The notes: a model not told the origin generated them from the sequence alone. A DNA stretch of 49,436 nt from an uncultured Acidimicrobiales bacterium (GCA_902805555.1 CADCSY010000090.1:1-49436), one strand, 5' to 3'; numbered from the stretch's first letter, positions 7,588-16,830 are shown. Program-made: numbers and translations.

Positions 7588-9063
7588 GTGGACGTCATCG
7601 TGATCGGTGCCGGCCTCGGCGGGCTGTCCGCCGCCTGCCACCTCCGCGGCGCGGGGCACGAGGTGGTGGTGCTCGAGCGAGAGCTCGTCCCCGGCGGCCG
7701 GACAGGTCTGCTCGAGGAGGGCGGGTACCGCTTCGACACCGGCGCCACCGTGATGACGATGCCGGCGCTGCTCGAGTCGTGCTTCACCGCCGTCGGCGCC
7801 GACATGGCCGACTTCGTCACGCTCAAGCCGGTCGACCCCATGTACCGGGCCGTCTACGAGGACGGGTCGACCCTCCGGGTGTGGCACGGCCGCGAGCGCA
7901 TGACCGAGGAGATCCGCGACTTCGCCGGGCCAGCCGACGCGGCTGCCTTCGGCCGCTTCTCGGACTGGCTCCGGGAGCTGTACGAGCTCGAGCTCCCGAG
8001 CTTCATCGACGCCAACTTCGACTCGCCCCTCGACCTCATGTGGCCGCTCGCCCCGGCGCTCAAGCTCGTGCGCATGGGCGGCTTCCGCAAGCTCGACAAG
8101 GTCGTCGCCTCCTACTTCGCCGACGAGCGGCTGCAGCGGATCTTCAGCTTCCAGTCGATGTACGCAGGGCTCGCGCCGTACGAGGCGCTCGCCCTCTACT
8201 GCGTCATCACCTACATGGACTCGATCCAGGGCGTGTACTTCCCGGAAGGCGGCATGCACGCCATGCCGAGGGGCCTCGCCGCCGCCGCCTCGAAGGCCGG
8301 CGTCGACCTGCGGTACGGCACGTCCGTCGAGACGATCCTCCGAGCCAGTGGATCGACCGGCAGGGTCACCGGTGTGCGCCTCACCTCCGGCGAGGTCGTG
8401 CAGGCCGATGCCGTGGTGGCCAACCCCGACCTGCCCGTGGCCTACAAGACCCTCCTCGGGGGCATGGACGCGCCGAGGGTGGCCCGCAGGGGGACGTACT
8501 CGCCGTCGTGCGTCGTGTGGCACGCAGGGGTCCGGGGTGCGCTCCCGGCGGAGGCCGCCCACCACAACATCCACTTCGGGTCGTCGTGGAACGACTCGTT
8601 CCGAGCCCTCCTCGAAGACGGCGTGCGCATGCCCGACCCGTCGATCCTCATCACCTGCCACTCGCTGGACGACACCTCCCTCGCCCCCCCGGGTGGCAAC
8701 ACCCTCTACGTGCTCGAGCCGACGCCGAACCTCGACGGGCGCATCGACTGGACGGTCGAGCGCGACCGGGTGCAGGCGTCGCTGCGGGCCCGGGTGGCCG
8801 AGCTCGGCTACCCGGTCGACGTCGAGGTGGAGTCGTTCGTCGACCCGCTCGACTGGGAGCGGATGGGGATGGAGCGGGGGACGCCGTTCGCCCTCTCCCA
8901 CCGGTTCCTGCAGACGGGCCCGTTCCGCCCGAGCAACGTCGACAAGCGGGCGCCGGGCCTGGTGTTCGTGGGGTCGAGCACCGTCCCCGGCGTCGGCGTG
9001 CCGATGGTGCTCGTCTCCGGCCGCCTCGCCGCCGAGCGGGTCGGGCGCCTCGCCCGCAGGTAG
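7588..9063 (+). CDS. crtI: Phytoene desaturase
   Basis: The 491-residue CrtI-type flavoprotein introduces double bonds into phytoene to make lycopene. It has an N-terminal FAD dinucleotide fold VIVIGAGLGGLSAACHL (3-19), the RFDTGATVMTMP block near 47-58, and the C-terminal VPGVGVPMVLVSGRLAAE signature typical of CrtI desaturases. The GTG at 7588 lies 9 nt after the crtE stop with GGGGAG upstream. The last codons and the TAG stop lie inside the first unit of a 25-bp tandem repeat. A second CrtI-family gene lies downstream at 13210; this one resembles bacterial phytoene desaturases more closely. Confidence 0.9.
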   Translation: MDVIVIGAGLGGLSAACHLRGAGHEVVVLERELVPGGRTGLLEEGGYRFDTGATVMTMPALLESCFTAVGADMADFVTLKPVDPMYRAVYEDGSTLRVWHGRERMTEEIRDFAGPADAAAFGRFSDWLRELYELELPSFIDANFDSPLDLMWPLAPALKLVRMGGFRKLDKVVASYFADERLQRIFSFQSMYAGLAPYEALALYCVITYMDSIQGVYFPEGGMHAMPRGLAAAASKAGVDLRYGTSVETILRASGSTGRVTGVRLTSGEVVQADAVVANPDLPVAYKTLLGGMDAPRVARRGTYSPSCVVWHAGVRGALPAEAAHHNIHFGSSWNDSFRALLEDGVRMPDPSILITCHSLDDTSLAPPGGNTLYVLEPTPNLDGRIDWTVERDRVQASLRARVAELGYPVDVEVESFVDPLDWERMGMERGTPFALSHRFLQTGPFRPSNVDKRAPGLVFVGSSTVPGVGVPMVLVSGRLAAERVGRLARR

Positions 9064-9145
9064 GCAGGCGCGCCTCGCCCGCAGGTAGGCAGGCAGGCCT
9101 CGCCCGCAGGTAGGCAGGGGCGTCTCGCCCGCAGGGAGGTCCGGC
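9046..9145 (+). repeat. 25-bp tandem repeat, four copies
   Basis: Four imperfect copies start at 9046, 9071, 9096 and 9121 with the core CTCGCCCGCAGGTAGGCAG. The first copy encodes the last residues of CrtI and supplies its TAG stop; the rest fill the gap to crtB. Confidence 0.85.
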
Positions 9146-9205
9146 GCCCCGTCCGCAGGCGGTCGGGGCGGTCGTAGTGCCGGCGCCGGTGGCAGGCTGG
9201 CGGGC

Positions 9206-10123
9206 ATGAGGGATGGCGGCACCGCCTCGCCCACGCTGGACGAGAGCTACGAGCGCTGCCGGCGGCTGAACAAGGCGTACGGGACCACGTACTACTGGTC
9301 GACGTACGCCCTCCCCCGGATCAAGCGCCACCACGTGCACGCGCTGTACGGCTTCTGCCGCCACGCCGACGACATCGTCGACGACCTGGGGCCCGCCCCC
9401 ACCGAGGCGCGGGCAGCCGCCCTCGCGGAACTGGGCAACCGCTTCTTCGCCGACCTCGCAGCCGGCGACTCCACCGACCTCGTGCTCAAGGCGGTCGTCC
9501 ACACCGTGCGCGCCTTCGACATCGACCCTGACTGCTTCCGCCGCTTCCTGCGGTCGATGACGATGGACCTGACGGTCTCCTCGTACGAGACGTGGGAGGA
9601 CCTCCGCGTGTACATGGACGGCTCCGCCGCCGTCATCGGGGAGATGATGCTGCCCATCCTCGAGCCCCTGTCCCCTCAGGCCAAGGGGCACGCCCGGGAC
9701 CTCGGTGACGCCTTCCAGCTGACCAACTTCCTCCGCGACGTGGAGGAGGACCTGGACCGGGGCCGGATCTACCTGCCGCTCGAGGACGTCCGACGCTTCG
9801 GCGCCCAGCCCGCGCTCGAGCAACGGCGCTGCACCCCGGAGCTCGTCGAGCTCCTGGCGTTCGAGATCGAGCGCTGCCGGGAGCTCTACGCGTCCGCCGA
9901 CCTCGGCGTTGCGATGCTCCCCCCGACGTCGGCGCGCTGCATCGTGGCGGCGCGCGCCCTCTACAGCCGGATCCTGGACCGGATCGAGGCGCAGGGCCAC
10001 GACGTGTTCGCAGGCCGGGCCACCGTGCCCACCTGGCAGAAGGCGGCGATGGTGGCCGAGGTCGTCGGGCCGGCACCGATCAGCAGGGTGGCGGCGGCGG
10101 TCGGACGTCGGGGGGCCGGCTGA
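9206..10123 (+). CDS. crtB: Phytoene synthase
   Basis: The 305-residue squalene/phytoene synthase joins two GGPP molecules head to head to form phytoene. Both Asp-rich magnesium sites are present: DDIVDD (55-60) and DAFQLTNFLRDVEED (168-182), followed by DRGRIYLP. The substrate-binding YALPRIKR block (34-41) is also intact. The ATG at 9206 has no clear Shine-Dalgarno sequence; CAGGCT lies 7 nt upstream. It is separated from crtI by the tandem repeat but has the same orientation, so cotranscription is likely. Confidence 0.93.
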   Translation: MRDGGTASPTLDESYERCRRLNKAYGTTYYWSTYALPRIKRHHVHALYGFCRHADDIVDDLGPAPTEARAAALAELGNRFFADLAAGDSTDLVLKAVVHTVRAFDIDPDCFRRFLRSMTMDLTVSSYETWEDLRVYMDGSAAVIGEMMLPILEPLSPQAKGHARDLGDAFQLTNFLRDVEEDLDRGRIYLPLEDVRRFGAQPALEQRRCTPELVELLAFEIERCRELYASADLGVAMLPPTSARCIVAARALYSRILDRIEAQGHDVFAGRATVPTWQKAAMVAEVVGPAPISRVAAAVGRRGAG

Positions 10124-10218
10124 GCGTCGGCCCGGCTTGGGGCCTCCGCCGTCCGCTCGGGCAAGATGACCCCGTCACGGCGGCGCGCCCGCCCCGCCAC
10201 TGCCGGAGGACCTCCCGC

Positions 10219-11766
10219 ATGATCTACACGAGCCCGCTGCCCGACGTCGAGATCCCGGACACGACCATCACCGCCTTCGTGCTGCGCCATGCCGCCGCCA
10301 ACCCGGCGCGGGCGGCGCTCGTCGACGGCGCCACCGGCGCGACCACGACCTACGGCGAGCTCGACGACCGGATCCACCGCTTCGCGGGCGGGCTCCGGAC
10401 CCGTGGGCTCGGCGTGGGCAGCACGATCGCCCTGCTCGCCCCGAACGTCCCGGAGTACGCGGTGGTGTTCCACGGTGCGGCCGTCGCCGGCGTGACGATC
10501 ACCACCCTCAACCCGACCTACACCGCCGACGAGATCCGCCACCAGCTCCAGGACTCGGGCGCCACGATCCTCGTGACCGTCAGCGCCGTGCTCGAGGTGG
10601 CGAGGGCAGCGATGGAGGGCACCTCCGTCGTGGAGCTCGTCGTGATCGGCGACGGGGAGGGGGCGACCCCGCTGGCCGACCTCTACGGCGACCCCATCGA
10701 CCAGGCCGAGGTCGACCCGGCCACGCAGGTGGTCGTGCTGCCCTACTCGTCGGGGACCACCGGGCTCCCCAAGGGCGTGATGCTCACCCACCGCAACCTG
10801 GTCGCCAACCTCGTGCAGACCGAGGCGGTGATGTCGTTCGACCAGGGGGAGACGGGCCTGGCCGCACTCCCCTTCTTCCACATCTACGGCATGCAGGTCC
10901 TGATGAACGGCCTCCTGGCCCAGGGGTGCACCGTCGTCACGATGGCCCGCTTCGACTTCCCCCAGGCGCTGCAGCTCATCCAGGACCGCAAGATCAGCCG
11001 GTTCTTCGCGGTGCCGCCGATGGTCCTCGGCCTGGCCAAGCACCCCCTCGTCGAGCAGCACGACCTGTCCAGCCTGCGGTCGATCATGTCGGGGGCGGCG
11101 CCGCTCGGCGGCGACCTCGCCCTCGAGGCCTCCCGGCGCGTCGGCTGCCCCGTCTTCCAGGGCTACGGGATGACCGAGCTGTCACCGGTGACCCACGTGT
11201 CCCAGCCGCACGACATCAAGCCGGCGTCGGTCGGCATCACCGTCCCGAGCACCGAGTGCCGGATCGTCGACCCCGAGGGGAACGATGTGCCCGAGGGCGG
11301 CGAGGGCGAGCTCCTCGTCCGGGGGGCCCAGGTCATGCTCGGCTACCTGAACAACCCGCAGGCGACGGCCGACACCATCGACGGGGACGGCTGGCTGCAC
11401 ACCGGCGACGTCGGGCGCTTCGACGCCGACGGGCACCTCTACATCGTCGACCGGGTCAAGGAGCTCATCAAGTTCAAGGGCTTCCAGGTGCCGCCGGCCG
11501 AGCTCGAGGCGCTGCTCGTGACCCACCCGGCGGTGGCGGACGTCGCCGTCATCGGGGTGCCCGACGAGGAGGCAGGCGAGCTGCCGAAGGCGTTCGTGGT
11601 GAAGGCGCCCGGCGCCGACGTGTCCGCCGACGAGCTGCAGTCGTTCGTGAAGGAGCGGGTGGCGACCTACAAGCAGGTGCGCGCGGTGCAGTTCGTCGAG
11701 GAGATCCCCAAGTCCGCCTCGGGCAAGATCCTGCGCCGCTTCCTGCGCGACGGCACCGCCGCCTGA
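10219..11766 (+). CDS. AMP-dependent acyl-CoA ligase, 4-coumarate:CoA ligase-like
   Basis: The 515-residue ANL-superfamily enzyme activates a carboxylic acid to an acyl-CoA through an acyl-adenylate. Motifs are YSSGTTGLPKGVM (176-188), FQGYGMTELSP, WLHTGDVGRFDADGHLYIVD and the C-terminal catalytic-lysine region PKSASGKILRR. Overall layout matches 4CL and related medium/long-chain ligases. It sits inside the carotenoid locus between crtB and cruF, so it could supply acyl-CoA for esterification of a carotenoid glycoside, but the substrate cannot be read from sequence. The start ATG 10219 follows GGAGGACC. Confidence 0.88.
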   Translation: MIYTSPLPDVEIPDTTITAFVLRHAAANPARAALVDGATGATTTYGELDDRIHRFAGGLRTRGLGVGSTIALLAPNVPEYAVVFHGAAVAGVTITTLNPTYTADEIRHQLQDSGATILVTVSAVLEVARAAMEGTSVVELVVIGDGEGATPLADLYGDPIDQAEVDPATQVVVLPYSSGTTGLPKGVMLTHRNLVANLVQTEAVMSFDQGETGLAALPFFHIYGMQVLMNGLLAQGCTVVTMARFDFPQALQLIQDRKISRFFAVPPMVLGLAKHPLVEQHDLSSLRSIMSGAAPLGGDLALEASRRVGCPVFQGYGMTELSPVTHVSQPHDIKPASVGITVPSTECRIVDPEGNDVPEGGEGELLVRGAQVMLGYLNNPQATADTIDGDGWLHTGDVGRFDADGHLYIVDRVKELIKFKGFQVPPAELEALLVTHPAVADVAVIGVPDEEAGELPKAFVVKAPGADVSADELQSFVKERVATYKQVRAVQFVEEIPKSASGKILRRFLRDGTAA

Positions 11767-11769
11767 GCC

Positions 11770-12258
11770 TCAGGCGCCGCCGTCGTCCCTGCGCCAGAGG
11801 GGGAACGCGAACCACACCCCGCACGCCAGCGCGAGCACGGTGGCCGCGACCGCCGAGGCCAGCCGGGCGCCGTAGACGACGTCGGTCACGAGGAACACCA
11901 CCGCGGTCAGGGCCACGGCCAGGGCGGCGATCCCGACCACGGCCTGTCGGCCGGCGGCCCGGGTGAGGCGCTCCTTGTCGTACGGCTTCCCCACCAGCCG
12001 GTGGTAGGCGCTCTCACCGACGAGGAACACCATCGACACGGCGGTCGAGATGAAGGCGAGGAAGTACGCCGCCCGGTCGAGCGTGTCGATGTCGGGGAAC
12101 TTGCCGGTGAAGGGCACGGTGAGCAGGAACGCGAACAGCACCGTGACCCCGGGGAGGACCACCCGCAGCTCGCTCAGGATCTCGTCGAGCTCGCGGTCGG
12201 CCTCCTCCTGGACCTGCAGCCTGCGGTCTGCGCCGTCGTGCCGCCTCGTCGTCGCCAC
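11770..12258 (-). CDS. DUF6328-like membrane protein
   Basis: The 162-residue protein begins with a charged amphipathic segment (ADRELDEILSELRVVLPG, about 20-37). Four hydrophobic segments follow, near residues 36-50, 65-84, 105-126 and 130-150. The pattern LDEILSELRV...FLLTVPF followed by AYFLAFISTA is that of the DUF6328 family, whose function is unknown. The GTG start at 12258 has a strong GAGGAGGA upstream on the minus strand. It is divergent from cruF and its stop lies 4 nt from the acyl-CoA ligase stop. A role in carotenoid membrane organisation is possible only by position. Confidence 0.75.
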   Translation of the reverse strand: MATTRRHDGADRRLQVQEEADRELDEILSELRVVLPGVTVLFAFLLTVPFTGKFPDIDTLDRAAYFLAFISTAVSMVFLVGESAYHRLVGKPYDKERLTRAAGRQAVVGIAALAVALTAVVFLVTDVVYGARLASAVAATVLALACGVWFAFPLWRRDDGGA

Positions 12259-12323
12259 CGCTCCTCCTCAACCCGGGTCGCCGCCCGGGCTCCACTGCCG
12301 CTGGAAGTACAGGTTACGCCGGG

Positions 12324-13217
12324 GTGAACGGAGGGTTGACAGCCGGTGCCGACGAGACGACCACGCCCTCAGGGAACCGGCCGCCGCCCGGCCGGGAGGC
12401 TGCCGCCGGTACCGTCGTGTGGGTGGGCACGGCGGCCGGTGGAGGACGGGTGGCCGTCCGCCTCGGGGCTGCCAGCGGCGTCGTCATGGCCCTCGCCCAG
12501 ATCGCCGTGCCCCTCACCGAGGAGCACGCCGTGCTCACGACGGTCGTGGTCGTCGCCTTCGCCGCCACCACCACCTCCTTCGCCGCTGCCGTCTGGGGCT
12601 GGCGCCGGGCCCTCGTGGCGGCGATCGTCGTCGTGGCCGGGACGACGGTGCTCGAGCGGGTCGGGACGTCGACGGGGCTCCCGTTCGGTGAGTACCGCTA
12701 CACCGGCGAGCTCCAGCCGACGATCGCAGGGGTCCCTCTGGCGGTCACGCTCGCCTGGCTGGCCATGGCGGTGCCCGCCCGGGAGGTCGCCGCGCGCCTC
12801 GCCGGACCCGGCTGGCGGCGCGTGGCGCTCGGCGCCGTCGCCCTCACCGCATGGGACGTGATGCTCGACCCCCAGATGGTCGACGAGGGGTACTGGGTGT
12901 GGGCGCGCGGCGGCCCCTGGCGCGACGTCCCCCTGTCGAACTACGCCGGCTGGCTCGTGTCCTCGGCCGCCGTGCTCGTCGTGCTCGACCGGCTCCTGCC
13001 CGGGCCCGGCCGGAGCCGACCGCTGCTCGGGCTCTACACGTGGTGGGCGGTCATGCAGACGCTCGGCTTCCTCGTGTTCTTCGGCGACCCGCTCGTCGGC
13101 CTCGTCGGCGGCCTGTGCATGGTCCCGCTGGCGTGGGCCGCCTGGCGGGCCGAGCTCGGCCGGCGACCCGTCGCCGTCCCCGTGGCGGCCCGGCCCGCCG
13201 GGGTGCGCCGTGGCTGA
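12324..13217 (+). CDS. cruF: CruF-like carotenoid 1',2'-hydratase
   Basis: The 297-residue polytopic membrane protein belongs to the CruF family (DUF422), which adds water across the 1',2' double bond of an acyclic carotenoid end. Conserved-looking blocks are LERVGTSTGLPFGEYRYT (about 111-128), ALTAWDVMLDPQMVDEGYW (172-190) and PLSNYAGWLV; the Asp-rich second block is the family hallmark. Around seven hydrophobic segments are visible. The GTG at 12324 is the first start; a 30-residue disordered leader means GTG 12417 or 12423 is also possible. Its stop overlaps the start of the crtD-like gene by 8 bp. Confidence 0.85.
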   Translation: MNGGLTAGADETTTPSGNRPPPGREAAAGTVVWVGTAAGGGRVAVRLGAASGVVMALAQIAVPLTEEHAVLTTVVVVAFAATTTSFAAAVWGWRRALVAAIVVVAGTTVLERVGTSTGLPFGEYRYTGELQPTIAGVPLAVTLAWLAMAVPAREVAARLAGPGWRRVALGAVALTAWDVMLDPQMVDEGYWVWARGGPWRDVPLSNYAGWLVSSAAVLVVLDRLLPGPGRSRPLLGLYTWWAVMQTLGFLVFFGDPLVGLVGGLCMVPLAWAAWRAELGRRPVAVPVAARPAGVRRG

Positions 13218-14700
13218 CGTCGTGGTGGTGGGCGGCGGGGTGGGCGGCATGGCTGCCGCCATCCGCCTCGGCGCCGCCGGGCACCACGTCACCCTGCTCG
13301 AGCGCAACCCGGAGCTCGGCGGCAAGCTGGCCAGCCGCACGATCGACGGCTTCACGTTCGACACCGGACCCTCCCTCCTCACGCTGCCCCACGTCTTCGA
13401 CGAGCTGCTCGGCCATGCCGGAACCTCCTTGGCGGCCGCCGCCGACCTGCAGCGGCTCGACCCGATCTGCCGCTACTCGTGGCCGGCGGGCGCGCCCGGG
13501 GGCGCCACGTCGTTCGACCACCGTGCAGGGCGCACGGAGGCGGTGGCCGAGGTGGACGCCGCCATGCCGGGCCAAGGGGAGCGGTTCGACGCGTTCCTCG
13601 AGCACGCCCGCACCATCTGGGAGGTGGCCGAGCGCTCGTTCTTCGCGGGGCCGTTGGAGTCCCCGCTGTCGCTGCTCCGGCGCATGCAGCGACCCGGCGA
13701 CCTGCTCGCCATCGACCCGCTGCGGTCGCTGTCGGCCAGGGCCGGGCAGGTGTTCGACGACCCCCGGCTCGTCCAGTGGGCGGGTCGCTACGCCACCTAC
13801 TCCGGGTCGTCCCCTTCGCTCGCGCCCGCCACCCTGGCGTGCATCCCCTGGATCGAGCAGGCGTTCGGCGCCTGGTACCTCCGGGGCGGGCTGGCCGTGC
13901 TCGCCGGAGCGCTCGGCAAAGCCCTGTCGGAGCTCGGGGTGGACGTGCGCACCGGCGTCGACGTCGCGGCCATCCGCAGCGACGCCATCGCCGTGAAGGG
14001 CGTGCGCCTCGCAGACGGCGAGGCCCTCGACGCCGACGTGGTGGTGGCGAACGTCGACGCCACCCACCTCTACGCCGACCTGCTCCCCGACCGGGCCATG
14101 CTCAGGAAGGCGCTGCGGGCACCGCTCTCCTCCTCGGGCTTCGCGCTGCTGCTCGGCGTGCGCGACCGCGAGGGGGCACGGGTGCCGGCCCACCACGAGA
14201 TCTCCTTCTCGCCCGACGGTCCGGGGGAGTTCAGCCAGCTGTTCCGGGCCCGGACGGTGCCGACCGACCCGACGGTCTACATCTGCAACACGTCGGCCAC
14301 CGACCCCTCGGCCGCTCCCGCCGGCTCGGCGTCGTGGTTCGTCCTCGTCAACGTGCCTCCCGCCGGTGACGTCGACTGGGACGCCGAGTCCGACCGGTAC
14401 CGGGACCGGCTCCTGGAGACGATGGCCGCCCGCGGGTTCGACGTGGCCGGGCGGACCGAGGTGTGCGAGGTCGTCACGCCCCTCGACATCGCAGCGCACA
14501 CCCGCTCCTGGCAGGGCTCGATCTACGGCACATCGTCGAACGGGCGCCGAGCGGCCTTCCTCAGGCCTGGCAACCGGGGTCCACGGCGGGGGCTCTACCT
14601 GGCCGGGGGCTCGTCCCACCCCGGGGGCGGGTTGCCGCTGGTCGCCATGAGCGGTCGCATCGTGGCCGACATGGTGGCGGCCGACGGGTGGCGCCCGTGA
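13210..14700 (+). CDS. CrtI/CrtD-family carotenoid desaturase
   Basis: The 496-residue FAD-dependent desaturase has the fold VVVVGGGVGGMAAAIRL (4-20), FDTGPSLLTLP near 50-60, and the C-terminal LAGGSSHPGGGLPLVAMSGR signature. It differs clearly from the crtI at 7588. Immediate coupling to cruF (8-bp overlap) is the usual setting for CrtD, which makes the 3',4' double bond of 1'-hydroxy carotenoids such as 1'-hydroxy-torulene. I therefore infer a CrtD role. It could instead be a second phytoene/zeta-carotene desaturase. Its stop overlaps the SURF1 start (GTGA). Confidence 0.85.
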   Translation: MADVVVVGGGVGGMAAAIRLGAAGHHVTLLERNPELGGKLASRTIDGFTFDTGPSLLTLPHVFDELLGHAGTSLAAAADLQRLDPICRYSWPAGAPGGATSFDHRAGRTEAVAEVDAAMPGQGERFDAFLEHARTIWEVAERSFFAGPLESPLSLLRRMQRPGDLLAIDPLRSLSARAGQVFDDPRLVQWAGRYATYSGSSPSLAPATLACIPWIEQAFGAWYLRGGLAVLAGALGKALSELGVDVRTGVDVAAIRSDAIAVKGVRLADGEALDADVVVANVDATHLYADLLPDRAMLRKALRAPLSSSGFALLLGVRDREGARVPAHHEISFSPDGPGEFSQLFRARTVPTDPTVYICNTSATDPSAAPAGSASWFVLVNVPPAGDVDWDAESDRYRDRLLETMAARGFDVAGRTEVCEVVTPLDIAAHTRSWQGSIYGTSSNGRRAAFLRPGNRGPRRGLYLAGGSSHPGGGLPLVAMSGRIVADMVAADGWRP

Positions 14701-15560
14701 CGCCCGCCCGTCCCTTCTGGCTCCGTCCGAAGTGGGTCGTCGGCCACGTCCTCGTGGTCGTGCTCGTGGTGGCGTTCGTCAGCCTCGGCCTCTGGCAGCT
14801 GCGGCGCCTCGACGAGCGACAGGCCCGCAACGCCGAGATCGCCGCCCGCTCCCAGATCGCCCCCGTGGACGTCACCGAGCTCGCACCTGCGGGCTCGCAG
14901 CCCGGTGACGTCGAGGACCTCGAGTACCGACAGGTCGTGGCCACCGGCTCCTACGACCCCGGCGGGGAGGTCCTCATCAGGCCGCGGTCGCTCGACGGGG
15001 TGTCGGGCTGGCACGTCGTCACGCCGCTCGTCCTCGACGACGGCCGGGCGGTGCTGGTGACCCGCGGCTTCGCCCCGCTGGCGGAGGATCCTGCGGTGGC
15101 GAGGGCGGCGGCGGCCCCGCCGGAAGGCGAGGTCACCGTGACCGGGCTCGCCTTCCCGACCCAGGTCCGCCAGGGCATCGGGCCGGCCGACCCGGCTGAG
15201 GGGACCCTGCCCGAGCTGGCTCGGGTGGACATCGCCCGGATCGACCAGCAGTACCCCGGGGAGGTCCTCCCCTTCTACGTGCAGCTCCTGGACCAGGATC
15301 CGCCACTCGACCCACGGGGGCTCCCGCAGCGGCTGCCGCTCCCTGCCACCGACGAGGGCCCCCACCTGGCCTACGCCGTCCAGTGGTTCCTGTTCGCAGG
15401 GGTCGGCGCCATCGGCTGGCCGGTCCTGCTCCGTCGCACGGCGGAGGAGGTGCGCAGGTCGGGTGGCGGCACGGGTGGCGGGAACCCAGGCGGGGGTGTC
15501 GACGTGGGCCGCCCCTCGCCCGACGGCCCCCGAGACCCCGTCGGCGCCGGGCACTCGTAG
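14697..15560 (+). CDS. SURF1 family cytochrome oxidase assembly protein
   Basis: The 287-residue protein has the SURF1 layout. One transmembrane helix lies at about 15-33, followed by GLWQLRRLDERQARN, the family start block. Then come YRQVVATGSYDP, VSGWHVVTPLVLDDGRAVLVTRGF split over two strands, and a second helix near 225-245 (HLAYAVQWFLFAGVGAIGWP). SURF1 proteins help heme insertion into cytochrome c oxidase. The C-terminal 45 residues are glycine-rich and disordered. The GTG start at 14697 overlaps the crtD-like stop, so it is cotranslated with carotenoid genes, an unexpected pairing. Confidence 0.88.
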   Translation: MTPARPFWLRPKWVVGHVLVVVLVVAFVSLGLWQLRRLDERQARNAEIAARSQIAPVDVTELAPAGSQPGDVEDLEYRQVVATGSYDPGGEVLIRPRSLDGVSGWHVVTPLVLDDGRAVLVTRGFAPLAEDPAVARAAAAPPEGEVTVTGLAFPTQVRQGIGPADPAEGTLPELARVDIARIDQQYPGEVLPFYVQLLDQDPPLDPRGLPQRLPLPATDEGPHLAYAVQWFLFAGVGAIGWPVLLRRTAEEVRRSGGGTGGGNPGGGVDVGRPSPDGPRDPVGAGHS

Positions 15561-15727
15561 GAAGGTCCCCAGGCTGTGCCCGGCGTCGGGCGACCCCGGA
15601 CCGCGGCGGTCGCGCTCGCCTGAGCTCGACGCGCCGGACGTCGGCCTCCGATCGGGCACCGAGCTCCGGGCGCGCTGCAGATGGTTTCGGGCTAGGCAGT
15701 CCGGATGAGGCCGGATCGGTTCCCGGG

Positions 15728-16825
15728 GTGAGGGCTCGGCGCACCGCCGGGCGGGCCCTCGATGCGCTCAGGGTGGTGAGCGCTGCGGCTGCCGTGGTGC
15801 GGTTGGGCCGGGGCGCCCGCCGGACCCCTCCCCTGCGCCCGTCCGCCGCGACGGTTCCCGGACGAACGATCTCAGTGGTCATCCCCGCTCGCAACGAGGA
15901 GCGGCGGATCGAGCCCCTGCTCCGTGCACTCGTCGGCGACCCCCAGGCCCACCAGGTGCTCGTCGTCGACGACCAGTCCGACGACGCCACCGCCGACCTC
16001 GCCACCCGCCTCGGGGCCACCGTCCTCCGCGGCGCCGCCCTCCCGCCGGGCTGGGTCGGCAAGCCCTGGGCGCTCCAGCAGGGGCTCGAGGCCGCGACCG
16101 GCCACTGGCTCGTCACCCTCGATGCCGACGTCGTCCCTGCGAGCGGGTTCCTCGCTGCGCTGGTCGCCGAGGCGGAGGCGACCGGCGCCGACCTGCTGAC
16201 CGTGGGTGGCCGCTTCGTGTGCGACACGCCCGGTCAGCGGCTCCTCCACCCGGCGATGCTGGCGACGCTCGTGTACCGCTTCGGCCCCCCCGGTGCCCGC
16301 CACCAGGCCAGAGCCGACCGGGTGCAGGCGAACGGCCAGTGCACCCTCGTTCGCCGGCGGGCGCTGCTGGACGAGGACGGTTTCGCGCCGGTGGCGGGCC
16401 ACCTCACCGACGACGTCGCCCTCGCTCGGCACCTCGCCCGACGGGGCTGGCGCGTCTCGTTCGCAGACGGGCGCCACCTCTTCACCGTCCGGATGCACGA
16501 GGACGCCGTCGACGTCTGGCGCAGCTGGGGCCGCTCGCTGCCGATGCCCGACGTCACCTCCGCCCGCTGGCAGGCGTTGGACCTTGGCGTCGTGTGGCTC
16601 GTCATGGCGCTCCCCCTCCCCCGGCTGCTCGCCCGCCGCAGCGATCCCCTCGACCTGGTGCTGGTCGCGCTCCGCCTGGGGCTCCTCGCCGGGCTGGCTC
16701 CCGCCTACCTGGGCCGGGGGGTCTGGTGGTGGCTCTCCCCCCTGGCCGACGTCCCCGTGGCCGCCCGCCTGACCTGGGGGGCGCTCCGCCCGGGCCGCAC
16801 CTGGCGGGGCCGCACCTACGGCTGA
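15728..16825 (+). CDS. cruG: Family 2 glycosyltransferase, CruG-like
   Basis: The 365-residue GT2 enzyme has the nucleotide-sugar core ISVVIPARNEERRI (about 48-61), VLVVDDQSDDAT (77-88), LVTLDADVVP (125-134, the DxD motif), and a downstream HLTDDVALARHL where ED/DD usually supplies the base. Two or three hydrophobic helices near residues 270-345 anchor it to the membrane. This architecture and the cruF neighbour match CruG, the carotenoid 2'-O-glycosyltransferase. The start is uncertain: GTG 15728 gives a charged leader, and GTG 15773 would shorten it. It ends in front of a GC-rich hairpin. Confidence 0.82.
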   Translation: MRARRTAGRALDALRVVSAAAAVVRLGRGARRTPPLRPSAATVPGRTISVVIPARNEERRIEPLLRALVGDPQAHQVLVVDDQSDDATADLATRLGATVLRGAALPPGWVGKPWALQQGLEAATGHWLVTLDADVVPASGFLAALVAEAEATGADLLTVGGRFVCDTPGQRLLHPAMLATLVYRFGPPGARHQARADRVQANGQCTLVRRRALLDEDGFAPVAGHLTDDVALARHLARRGWRVSFADGRHLFTVRMHEDAVDVWRSWGRSLPMPDVTSARWQALDLGVVWLVMALPLPRLLARRSDPLDLVLVALRLGLLAGLAPAYLGRGVWWWLSPLADVPVAARLTWGALRPGRTWRGRTYG

Positions 16826-16830
16826 GGAGC

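Noticed and set aside
5893-9234. A 1113-residue minus-strand open frame over xseB, crtE and crtI
   Set aside because: It is antisense to three well-supported genes, has low-complexity composition typical of GC-rich antisense frames, and no motifs.
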